Of a stretch of DNA of 64,000 nucleotides, positions 11,756 through 22,778 are shown piece by piece. The position numbers and the translations under genes were made by a program. The notes under the pieces are model-generated. The model saw only the letters and a list, made by a program, of their open reading frames with translations, was not told the DNA's origin and searched no databases. Position 1 is the first letter of the stretch; each line of letters opens with the position of its first letter. The DNA is from Ascidia mentula (Eukaryota; Chordata; Ascidiacea; Phlebobranchia; Ascidiidae): the NCBI GenBank assembly GCA_947561715.1, contig OX387205.1:6081001-6145000 (forward strand), read 5' to 3'.

Positions 11756-14700
11756 TTGGTTAGTTAGTTTTCCTTTTATTAATGGATGAATCAGAATAGG
11801 CTAATTACCTTTTCTCAATTTTAAGGTAAGACTTGGTTTTCAGTGCCTCATCTACTATATCAATTAGACCATCATCACTCATTTCCAAATTGTCAGGAAT
11901 TATATATTGTTGACTCTCCATGCTAGACTGAACATGTTCTACAGCCTAAAAAAAATTTACACAAATATTGATGTGCATTTAAACTTAAATAAATAAAACT
12001 GATTAAGGGTAAGAATTGTGTGCAGACAATTATTTGGTTAAACTTTAAAAGGATGGCCAGACCCAAACACAGGATGCCTTAAACCCTAAATTTACAAGTT
12101 TATTTTTAGCAGCCTCACAATGAATGTTACATAAACAAAAATAAGCAAAGTTAACTCTCACTGCAAAGTGACATATATAAAATACAAGTAGTACATAAAC
12201 TCATAAACAACTGAGCAGTGCCAATTAACAAGTTAAAAAGGACAAAATAGTCAATTAAAGTTGCAACCTATAATATTTCTTGCTTGTTTCTGACATGAAA
12301 TTATACGAACACATAAAACTAAGTGCTGTATGTACAAGAAAAAGGACTCATGATACTAACTTTATTTAGGTTGTCCCTTCTGTCAGTAGTTAAAAACACA
12401 TCAACAGTTTGCAAATTGGACTCCATGCAACTTAGTCTTTTTGAAAGAATCTCAGCTACATTTGGGTGTTGTTGCATTTTTCTATTTCCAGTTACTTAAT
12501 TGAAAGAAAATGTTATGGCATATAAAATAATTCTTTTAGCACAACGGCCTAAACAGCACAAAATACCCTGTTTCTCAATTGCTTGTGCAAATGTTTGCAA
12601 AATTGACTTTTCAAAAACAACAAGTTTGATCAATTTGACATATTTCGGGTCACATGCAGCAAATTCTTCGAATGCTTTGGCAAATGATTTTGAAACTTTC
12701 TCAATTGGCAGACCAATTTCACCTAAAAACACTTAATATGAAATCAAATTCAACTATTACAGTGAAAACTTGATCCTACCTGATCCTAAGGTTGGTAGGG
12801 CAATAGATTTATATTGAAGCTTTTCTGCTATATCAAGAACTTTCTTTATTCGTTTCACCAATTTAACTTCTGTATGTGGAGTGACAACATGTATGACATA
12901 GTTGCATGAAAGATTGTAACTTTTAGTTACTTTGCATGAAAGGAAATCAAAAACTGGCTTTGTATTGATGTCGAATTGCATTTGCAATCCAGCACATTTC
13001 AAAATATAAGGTGATAAATGACCTGCAGGTTACAGAAAAAGTTGTCATATCAGAAATAGTCAATATACCAGCAATGCAACTACAAAGTCAGTCAATGTGC
13101 TTTTGTTTTTATATTACCTTGACTCAGGTCAAAGCTGGCAACACAACCATTAACAATGGCATCGGTTTTTTGTTGTGTTATGTCACCATGTATCACTTGA
13201 ACATTTATAGTGCCATACCAGGTCTCTGAATCGCCAATATCATTTATGTCAGTTGTGATTGCAAATTGATTGAAAGTTGATTGTTGCAAGGATCTAAAAT
13301 TTAAATTTTTGTTTAGCCTTGTGTTTGTGTGGCAAGTAAATTAGGCAAATTTTTTCTGCATTGACATAAATAATTATTTTATAAATGCTGAAATTCATCA
13401 GTTTCAATAATGCACTATTTGAATATAATATCTATAAATGCAAAGTATAGTAAATAATGTATCAATGCAAAATACTAAATGGTTTACTTACCCAGGTTTA
13501 TCAGGACTCAGTGAAGACTCTGCCAGTGGCATTGGAGATAGAGTGGTCTATAAATTAAGTGCAATATGTCATCAAGAAAATATTATACTGCATATTGGTA
13601 GTTCATTATTCAAATAGTTGACAAAGACATACTAACATGAATATGAAGCATAAAAACCTGAACAATAGTGCTGTATTCTTTATAAAGATGGTTAACAGCA
13701 CTTTTCCACTCCTTTTTTTCAAGGTAATCTGATAAGTTTGATGCCTTAAATGTTAACTGCTTTTCTTGCCATGAAATTTCGTCAAGTTTTGACATTGCTA
13801 AAAATTTTAAACCAATGGTAAAGGAAACACACATTTAATGTACATACAGTTATTAGTGCGATGAATCTCATCTTAATGTTTTGCAAGACAAAAGTGTCGC
13901 CATTTTAAATCTAACACTTCCAAAAAACTACATTAATCAGACCGATATTTAATAAATACCTATAGAAACCTGTATTGTTCAACAAACAAACGTTAAGTTT
14001 GCTTTCAAAAATTACCAGACTGGACATCTGAAGTTGGTCCCATTATTTCAATCCCATTTGAAACAATTTTCATGGTAATTGTTACTGGATATTTGTGATC
14101 ACTAGTTATGCGATCAAATATCATTATAGCTTGGGCAGAATTGCATCCAAACACTGCTGATGTTTTAAGCACTTTCTCAATAACTTTGTTGAGATCACGA
14201 ACAGTTGACTCCACATAATCAGCATTAAATCCAAGTGTGTGGATTTTGTGATTCTAGAATCGCAATTATATAACATCCTATTAAGTCAATGATTTTTTTG
14301 CAAATTGTACCTCAACAATCACATGAACATGCCGCAATGAAAGTTTTTGAGTAAAACGTTTCCAGTCACCACCTTGCAGTACAGAATGTGGCAGTGTTAC
14401 AGGAATATTTGTTTCCAAACATTGGATCATTTCTTCCAATGCTTCACAACCAGTTTTAAAGTGGGAGTCACTCAAAGTAACTAATTTTAACCCATTTTCA
14501 AAGATCACAACCCCTATGAAAAGTAAGTAATTTTAAACAAACAGATAAAAAGAACAACAAATACTTCACAAACTGATACAGTACTGTATGTTGCTTCAGT
14601 TATAAAACTACAATATAATTTTTGTTTCACATGTAAAATGTCTACAACTTAATTTTCGTTGAATTCATAAAATGGTTAAAAACATTTACCACAGTCAAAA

Positions 14701-15398
14701 CAAAATTAGTCAATATAAAATCCACATTTTTTTGCAATTAGTGAAAAAAAAATAATCAAAATGGACCTTTCTCAGAAACCAACTTCTGTAAACAATCGTT
14801 TGTTTAAGCTACTTTATTATTTACAGGAGTTGTTAAAAATATCTGTTAGTAAGTCTTTGTAAGCCATAAAGACAACAGGAGATTCCAAGAAAACAAACTT
14901 TTATTTTTCTGAGGAACCAAGTGTTTTAAAAAAATGTCTCAGATATTGTCATGATGTAAATGCAAAAAATTAAACAAAATATTAAAGATAACACTACCTT
15001 TAACACGGAGGTCTTCAAAAGTTTTTTTAATCAATTCCTTTGAATAGAGCACATGGTTTGTCAACATTTTCTCCAGGAAAGTTATTTTTTGTGTAACTAT
15101 GTTCGGAATTGCTGATAACAGGTCTTTCTGAAAGGATGTGGACTGCTGTAATTTATATTCTCGACACTTTTTAATGATGGTTAACTAACTTTAAGGTTAT
15201 CCATGTAATCTTTAGCTTCTTGGATGTCTTCTGCCGATCCACTGAAACGAAGCCGTTCATCGTCTTCAAAGCAGCTAATTTTCACTTTTCCAGAAAATTT
15301 TTTGTTGGTTCGCTTTAGGATTTCACATTTCAAAAGCAACCTTAACAAGTGTATAATAACAAACCGGCATGTACTATTTCAAGAAATATCCTAACTAC

Positions 15399-15829
15399 TA
15401 GGGATGCACGGAAAGTTCAATTTGCTGAATTTATCTGGTGGAAAATGAATAATTGTGAAAACCTTAGTTTTGACCGGATAAATTCGACAAACCGAAACTT
15501 TTTTTACTGCATGTATCGCTGATATGCATACACACATAGAACATGTGTTAGTACTGTTTAAACAGTTTGAAAGGTATATATATGTTTGTTTTATTTTTAT
15601 GGTCATAGCAGTGATGAAAAATACTTTACACAGTTGGTACAACATTCAAGGTATTTTTAAGTGCCGATAAAAGTTTGCATGATAGTAGTACATCCCATTC
15701 ACTACTTGCTTTATTTAAATTTAATGCATTTAATGAGATAATACTAAAATCAGTTTCAATTTTTTCGGCAACTTGTGCAGAATATTCCGTTTCAGCAAAA
15801 TAAAAAAATACTGTTTCGGTGCATCACTA
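15399..15829. mobile_element. hAT-type MITE in PARP14-like intron (U1)
   Basis: The ends are tagggatgcac and gtgcatcacta, i.e. imperfect terminal inverted repeats of the TAGGGATGCACC type common in hAT elements (family knowledge). Flanks ctaactac (15391-15398) and ctgactac (15830-15837) form a near-perfect 8-bp target duplication. The element is 431 bp with no coding capacity. It sits at the same position in all four units, so it predates the duplication. Confidence 0.75.
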
Positions 15830-16611
15830 CTGACTACGCAAAGCACATTAACCCATTAACTAGTGAAGTCCCATCTTTCCTCAAATTAAATCAGTTTCCA
15901 ACTAAGAGTTTGTTTGTTTGTTTGAGAAAAGATTTCAAGAATTACAAAATGACTTGGTTAAGAAAGACATTTTCACAGAAATAATAATTGCATGTTATTG
16001 TGTTTGATGAACAACATGATAAGGTTACAGGACAAAAAAGCAGGAAAAATCATCTTTAACATAAAGGGATACACTCATGGTAATGTGTGTAGACAGTGAA
16101 AAAACAAAGTGGTGCAGTGACAGTAAAAAAGTTAAGAACCCATTTTTGCACGATAAGTGAAAATACATACTTGCACTCATCCTTCTTACAGTGTTCATTT
16201 GTATCTTCGTTTGCATCCATGTTGCTGTTGTGGGAAAGAAAAGGAATTTTAACTGTTTGTTAATAAAAATGTCAAAGTTTGTTGAATATGGTTTAATCCA
16301 TTTTTAACCTAACAAAGGAACCAATTGAACACAATACTTAACTAATGGGAATTGCTCTTCTGTATGAAGACCAATTCCCATTAACTACTATGCCTGGCAG
16401 CAGCAAAAAACTTACTTCCAGGCCAAACTTGGCATGTACAAAGGTCAAGCTTGTGTTCAGTTAACATTATGTTGCATCATCATTTTTAAAACTGTTTAAA
16501 ATGCTTTTAAATTTTTAGCATGTTTTCAAAATTGCTTGTAAAAAAAGACAGGAAAAGGTGTGGCATGTGACCAAATAGTAATTATTCATCAGTTTTACAA
16601 TGATGACATAC

Positions 16612-18379
16612 CTTGTTATGGGTTCACCCAATGTTCTTTTTATTTCTTGTAACCGCCCCTGCACCTTCTCAGTAGGTCCACTGAGAATAACATGGTCATT
16701 TTCCTTAAACCACCGTTCAAATATTTCTGGATCTTTGTTGGAATAAAACTCTGGCCCAACCTTTGATTTAGAAATAGTACCAGAAGCAAATGTAATTTTT
16801 TCAGTTTTGAAATTATCTTCAAATTTTGAAATAATGGTCTCACACAAAGTTTCAAACATTGACTGTTCCATTCCACTCTGGATGTATTTGAAGAAGTAGA
16901 AATGTATATTTGTTTTTGCCAACTTTTACTCACATTTGGGTGGCAATGGAATTCCATTTGTCGATCAGTGTTTTCCTGGAGTGTAAATGTGGCAAAGCTT
17001 TTGAGCAAAGTTTGTAACTCGGATTTTGCTTTTGTATTTCGTTTTATAAACATCCCAACATGTTTGTCATTCGCAATTTTCACATATTCTGCAGAATGAC
17101 TTGAAAGTGAACTGAACACATCAAACAAATAAGCACAGTTGTTTAGTCTTCATACAAGATTAAGTAATCTTTGTTTGATGAACTTACTTTCCTGTGAGAC
17201 AATTTACAATCTCAGTTATTTCTTTGAGTTTGTTTTCAACCGCAGCAGTTTCACCACAAATGACCACCTGAGTTGGAAACCATTTAATATATATTTTCTT
17301 GCTTTGCTCTGTTGTTTGATCATCAAAAAATGAAGCAAAGTTGGATTTAGCTTTAGCCAAAGATGTTTCATCAAAGCTTTGTTTTTTGGTACAATATCCT
17401 TCCAAAAATTTGCTTAGGATTTCTTTGCATTTATGTTGAAATACACTTTCTTTGAAGAATTTGTTCTGAAAATTAAAAATATATATGACACAATCAAAAG
17501 TGAAAGTGATTCTAAATTAGACAAAAATTTACTGAGATCATAAAATGTCAATTACACTTGCAATTTACATACATGTATGTGTTAAAAACATTGCACATTT
17601 TACCAAAGTGCAGTAAATCAATCCATGAACCAATTTAAATTTTTTAGTTTGTTGTCAATGTTGATGCCTAAATTGTACTTTCTTGAATTGCAGGTTTTTT
17701 TTGAAAAAAATGCAAATGATAAAATACAAATTTTAATTTTTACTCTTCAGTTTGTAAAATCTGATATGGATAAATATAAATGTAAAATTTTCTTTTGCGA
17801 AGAAAATTATTTGAAGAGTGTTGCTTACATACCACAAGCATAAATGTTAGTTTGGTTTGGATAAATACTTACTTTTGCCTCTGATGAGATCTGATACTCA
17901 ATATCATATTTGTCATTGATTTTGATGCAAATGGTTCCTAAATGTTTCATGCATTCTTTTAATTTGCTAATATGTTGATCAGAATTTTTAACAAACATGG
18001 CCACATTTATGTCTTTGGCAGGAATTTTAACAGTAGCCAATCTTACAGAAGATGAACTAGAGATAATGAAAAAAATATTTAATGTTGGCAAAATATATTC
18101 ATTGCTTTCTAAAGCATACCCAACACTATCCAAACTGTTTTTTATGTATTCCAGTTTTTGCGAAACAATGTTTTTTTCTCCACATACAATCACATGATTG
18201 GCATTTTGGTACCAACGAATAAACAATCTTGGATGAGCATCATCAAAAAATGAAGGATCCATTTCCTCAATTGATTCTCGAGGAAATGTTTTTTTCTCTG
18301 TTGTCTATGAATCCAAAAAGCGTCCAAGACTTTGTTTGCATCGCTGATAAAAATAGTTTGGCGCTATCTTGGTTTTTCC
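16612..18379 (-). repeat. Internal protein repeat: alternating B and C modules of U1
   Basis: B exons (18120-18379, 17188-17465, 16612-16877) each encode about 90 residues containing an F/Y-rich turn and a W(Y/F)xxxxHVI-type strand-helix: IRWYQNANHVIVCGE, IKWFPTQVVICGE, ERWFKENDHVILSGP. C exons (17873-18056, 16934-17111) encode about 60 residues: KDINVAMFVKNSDQHISKLK, DKHVGMFIKRNTKAKSELQ. The strand-helix-strand pattern resembles the RRM/KH-like N-terminal tandem repeats of PARP14, but no family could be assigned by eye. C exons end in phase 0, so the next B exon can be skipped or joined without shifting frame. A fourth pair (C4-B4) survives in U3. Confidence 0.65.
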
Positions 18380-18699
18380 CTGCAAAAATGTTTCTGGGCA
18401 TTATTAAGCATGGTAAAGATGTAAATCATTATGAATTGAGATGAATTGGAAAGATCCTGTAAATTACAATGGAATGTCATGTAAAGTAATGATACTCCAA
18501 ACAAAAGCAATAAACACACAAAATCCAAAAATTTGGCACCTTTAGTTGAGAAAAGCAATATTGCATTTCTTGTTGTTCATTACTGTTTATCGTAACAAAT
18601 GCTAAGTCTTTAAAAGCACCATTCAACTTGAACCGATCTGGTTCGTTTTTGAGAAGAAAACGAGCAACATGTTGGTCATCAGCAGGTATGACAACATCT

Positions 18700-19375
18700 C
18701 TGAATTACACATCATAAACAATAACAACTAGAGGTTATCAAGCATTTGTTTTAGTTACATGCACCAATAATTAATTTACCAACATTTAAATAATCAGTAA
18801 AGAAAAAGTTTTGTACTTTTTTTGAGAAAACTTTCATAATTTGAAAACACGGCTATGCCAGATTGGAAAGTCTACGACTTGATCAGAGGTATTTTTATGC
18901 ATGACTGTTGATTGCACAGACAATGCACAGATCAGCAAACAGTTTTTTGTGTTAATGGATATTGGTTATTTTTTTTGTCAGGATTACCAATAAAACTATG
19001 CAAAAGTGTGAAAGGCCCTTTTTTTCAAATCTGACAGATATGTATGAATTTCATTTTTGAAAAAGCACAAAGTTTCAACTGTAGCAAACCTTATATTTGC
19101 AACAAGCTGCATCAAATAGTAAAACTTTTCTTTGAAGAAACTTATACAATTGATGGTTTCGAATTCACATCAACAATGGGTCTGACATTACAATGCAGCA
19201 GGAAAAAGATTGACTGAGAATGCATTGCTTTAGATACAAGTTTTTTACTAAAACATGTATAGCGCATACCTAAATTTTTTTATGGTTTTTGTTTTTTCAT
19301 TTTATGTTTAGGCAAAGCAGAAATTTTCGAAGAGCACCAAAAATTTCTGCTTGGGCGAAGAAAAACATCTTAAAT
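18700..19375. other. Upstream region of PARP14-like gene (U1), first exon not resolved
   Basis: The first well-supported exon (18540-18699) begins in phase 2, so at least one more coding exon, or an SL-trans-spliced leader, must lie upstream. Candidates at 19005-19115 (acceptor gcag before CTTGTTGC, donor ATTG|gtaatc) and near 18845-18875 either break frame between units or fail phase matching. I assign no exon. Confidence 0.4.
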
Positions 19376-19377
19376 TA

Positions 19378-19704
19378 CCGTATTTACTCGATTGTAAGCC
19401 GCCCTCGAATGTAAGCCGCACGTTAATGTTAAAGACAAACTTAGGTGCCCTACAACAATAATAGTCAACAAATCTGTAGTTTAAAATTGTGAGATACGCA
19501 GACAATCTTGGGAGATAAAACGTATTGGTACGATGAAGCGAGTTGATGGTAAATTTCATTAAAAAACAGAGCGCAGACAAAATATCGGCGTGACATTAAA
19601 TAATTTAAGCCGCCCTCGAATATAAGCCGCCCTCGATTGTAAGCCGCACAAACGGTAGGTTTAAAAAACTTTATAAGCCGCGGCTTACAATCGAGTAAAT
19701 ACGG
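19378..19704. mobile_element. MITE with 25-bp perfect TIRs and TA target duplication (U1)
   Basis: The left end ccgtatttactcgattgtaa (continuing gccgc) is matched by an exact 25-bp reverse complement ending at 19704. Flanking TA dinucleotides are at 19376-19377 and 19705-19706. The interior has tandem taagccgccctcga motifs. The unoccupied site in U3 (about 45515) reads aaattaatggcaa, confirming the boundaries. No transposase is encoded. A reading frame of about 90 codons on the minus strand here is chance coding within the element. Confidence 0.85.
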
Positions 19705-19706
19705 TA

Positions 19707-20989
19707 ACGGCAATTAGCGCGCCTGGCAGCAACTTTAGCTGCTGTGTGCGTTTTTACTGCGGCGAACAAGTCTTGATCGTATGGAAACTGACAGCGGACG
19801 GACACTAAAGCTTATCTGTTGTGTATTTTGTTAGTGCGTACGACTAAACAACAAAAATTTCCAACAAAATGATTTACTGCACGTTTTATTGAAAAACACC
19901 TATGTAAACCAATGCATTTTCCGCCAATCTTTAACTGCAGCATTGTGACGTCTGACACATTGTTGACGCGAAGTCGGAACCTTGAATTAACCTACTTTTC
20001 GGCATTATGGTAATGTCTTGCCATATTACTCCATTAACCAGTTTTCTTTAAACTTGCAACTTGTTCTCTGTTCAGGCAAAAAGATCACTTCTACATAAAC
20101 ATCAGTTCCAATGGTTCCAAATTGTATTTTTTGCAGGGATACCAAAGAGGAACCGACAAACAAATGACGTAACAAAGCAAGTTCAGTTCCGCTTAGAGGG
20201 AATACCCTGTTTCGCATCTCAACTCCAGTCAAAGCAAAGGTCTGTAACGTAATTTTACGTTGCATAGCAACGTTTGAATTCATGGAAATATGAACAATGG
20301 TCACACAACAGCCAGTTTCGTAATTAACGTACGGAATCTCTTTCCATGGGGTTAAGGCATTTTAGGTAGCGTCTCGTCCAGCATCTCATTTCAAAATGTA
20401 TAGCAACGGTTGCTTTCTCACGTGATTTGATCTCGTTACTAGTGTGATATTAATTTACAAACGTTATCAGTTTCTACGCAACATCTGTGTTTTCATGTGA
20501 TTTTATTGGACAGCTTAAATGTGTCGCCTTAGGGACGTTAAGTTTCTCGTGTATAAAGTCCTTCATTGTTTTGTGTAAGTGTCCAACATTTAAAATGTAA
20601 AAACAAACAGTTTACTGCGCTCAGCATGTATCGGCCGAGACTGCGAGTGTAACGGCAGAATTTGCGCGTCTGGCACCGCGCCGTCGTCACATAATAGGAT
20701 AGAATCTCAATTCCCGAAAACGCGTGTATTTGGCACACGGACACAGACACGTTCACGAACACGGTCTTCTGTGAAGAAAACGTACATTTATGATCCCAGG
20801 TATTCAATGATATTATGTCAATAACAAATATGCTTACCGGAGTTTTGAGCCAGATCGAAAAAAACTCAACAAACCAATCAGATTGATATCGCTTACACAA
20901 ACTTATTCAAATAGAATATAGGTAACGCAGAAGTAATGCCATGCTTTTGCATAGCAAGGCAGGATCGCCCCACTGCGCAGGCCCTTTAT
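19707..20989. other. Head-to-head upstream region between PARP14-like (U1) and the next 7TM copy
   Basis: About 1.3 kb, richer in CpG than the introns, kept in all four units. Two minus-strand open frames (20026-20304, 20538-20900) are shared with U2, but indels shorten or remove them in U3 and U4, and neither shows a domain. It is the likely promoter side of the PARP14-like gene, inferred from position only. It ends at the U1/U2 junction near 20989 (ctttatat / tcggaaccatt). Confidence 0.4.
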
Positions 20990-21214
20990 ATTCGGAACCA
21001 TTTGTCATTAATTTGTGATCGTGCTGGCAGATCATTATGCAACATTGTGTCGTTGCATGGCTATCAAATGGGTCGTTTTTCAAAAAAATGAGGTTGTTTT
21101 ACTAACCACCAAGAGACATAATGCTTACTAAGTTTAAAATGCTACTAAGTTTGATGTATTTGTTACAACAGACGGATAGGAGGCAAGAATGTGTAAAATT
21201 CTTATAGTCAAGCA

Positions 21215-21970
21215 ATGGAAAATAGAAAAGGTTTTCTTGATCTTCAAACTGGACTTCAATTTTGCGACGTTTGGAAGAAAGTGGATTTTACTTTAACTAA
21301 CTTCATCTTCATATCTGTGTATGCTGTGTTGTGGTTACGGCAACGATCTTTTTACATCAACAAACATACCCTGCATTTGACTTCGTGCTGCACACGATAT
21401 TTTAGCGTTTTGGTTCTCTTTATCCTATTTATCATATCTCTGATAAACCCAGTGGTATATATCGCCACACAATGGTACCATAAAGGCAGGTTTGGCTGTA
21501 AGTTGAAATCCAGTGCGTTCCCTACTGATTATCACTGGCTGACGCTTGCCATAATTACTCTATTCTTTCATGCTAGTCTCCTTACACTATTTGCCTACCC
21601 TCTGTTGAAGCATCGTGCGGCTATCAGTCGACGCATGTCGCAGCAGATGCCCAATCGCAACGCTGAAGGACTGATCTTGGTGATCAAAAGAGCTTTCCAT
21701 TTGGCCATTGTTTGCGTTGTTTCTGATATTATAGTGGTGGTGGTAAACGTTGCCGTCGTCACACAGAATAACATTATTCCCCAGATTGTAACCAACATCA
21801 ACATTCTAATCAATGTCACAATGGTTGTCATGACATTTGGTGACTGGAAAAAGAGACTTATGCCGTGGACAAAGCCGATCGAAGAAACTGCCGCGGGAGA
21901 ACAAGGCTCTTTGACTATGATGCAGACTTCTTCCCGTTCAACAACTGGCTTACAGGAGCATATTGCTTAA
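21215..21970 (+). pseudogene. 7TM receptor-like gene, 5'-truncated copy (U2)
   Basis: A 251-codon frame matching residues from about 97 onward of the U1 protein with few changes. The promoter-proximal part and the first two helices are missing. The upstream sequence joins the equivalent of 7696 directly to the equivalent of 8320, giving a new start MENRKGFLD. Five hydrophobic segments and the FGDWKKRLMPW tail remain. The deletion is shared with U3 and U4. It may be a pseudogene, or may encode a truncated membrane protein if transcribed. Confidence 0.7.
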
Positions 21971-22778
21971 GCATATCTTGTTTGGTTTTCGACAAGACTA
22001 TGTAACTCATATGTATATAATGTGCAAAGAATAAACAAAGTGACATGAAAACAATTTGTCTTGAATAGCACCAGAGACAATGATTTTTTTTGTTATACTA
22101 CGATCGTCATTTGTTCATGGAATTTCCGCACAAGACACTAGTTGCCCGAAATGTAGTTGGATTTTGTTCAGATAGCCCATACCACACGACTGTCTCTTAG
22201 CAAACAACAATTTTCAGTGCAACAGCTTCTGTCTAAAAATTACATGCTTTGCAATTCTGTACAATAAGTGTGATTTTTATTGGAAATAAGGAATCAGTTA
22301 CAGCAAATGTAGCAAGCAAAAAACAACCCAAGTATTTTTAATCACAATGTAGCACAATCATTGTCCTCCAGAAAAGTGGTTGCCTTTTTCCAGGTGTACA
22401 ATAATTTTGTATGGGTTTAAAATAAATGCATAAAAGGATTTGCTTCTACTTAAAATCAAATTTTTGCACTTGTAAAGTAGGTATACATGTTTAAGTGCAC
22501 TATAAAGTAGGTATCAAAATGAAGAACAAATAGTGGAAGGCTTTAGGTTTAAAAAGCAAACTACAAAACACAGCACTCACGAAACTAAAAAGAAAAACAG
22601 TATGACACAAGTAACACTATTTCAACGTGATTTTTCTCTTGCTTTTATGATTTATTAGCTTTTGCCTCAATTTTTTTAAATATAACTGGGTTAAAGTGGT
22701 TGGTTCAGGTGTAATCTTTTCATATTTAAGCCAAATTTTTATTGATTGGTTCTCTCTTTCCAAAAATGCTTAAAACAG

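Larger units (their letters stand above)
9845..18699 (-). pseudogene. PARP14-like: PARP14-like macro/WWE/ART gene, U1 copy (two disabling lesions)
   Basis: Exons in coding order, phases checked: 18540-18699, 18120-18379, 17873-18056, 17188-17465, 16934-17111, 16612-16877, 16171-16224, 15190-15340, 14998-15127, 14311-14513, 14016-14253, 13658-13797, 13492-13547, 13118-13293, 12780-13022, 12567-12722, 12361-12494, 11809-11938, 11211-11391, 11034-11154, 10753-10886, 10291-10471, 9845-10116; about 1,340 codons. N-terminal modules A1-B1-C1-B2-C2-B3 are followed by KH-like exons, a macro domain (HGDITQQKTDAIVN, 13118-12361), a WWE domain (11391-11034) and an ART domain (ELFHGTS; GVYFAVNSSYS; PEIFVVYND). 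The triad reads H-Y-I, typical of mono-ADP-ribosyltransferases. Lesions: a TAG at 18305-18307, where U2-U4 have TAC, and loss of the AG acceptor before the WWE exon (C to T on the + strand at 11392). The first exon is unresolved. The ART half may still be expressed from another start. Confidence 0.8.

Noticed and set aside
19005..19115. Possible first exon of the PARP14-like gene
   Set aside because: Splice sites look acceptable, but a poly(A) run differs in length between units and shifts the frame, and the exit phase does not fit the next exon.
19308..19580. 90-codon minus-strand frame resembling a small protein in U1, U2 and U4
   Set aside because: Most of it lies inside the TA-target MITE and it is absent from U3, where the MITE is missing.
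20026..20304. 92-codon minus-strand frame upstream of the PARP14-like gene
   Set aside because: Open in U1 and U2 but interrupted by indels in U3 and U4; no domain and no phase-matching join to the first supported exon.
20538..20900. 120-codon minus-strand frame also seen in U2
   Set aside because: Cut to 104 codons in U3 and 71 in U4 by indels, with no recognisable domain or splice support. Nearby non-coding DNA is equally conserved, so persistence is not evidence of coding.
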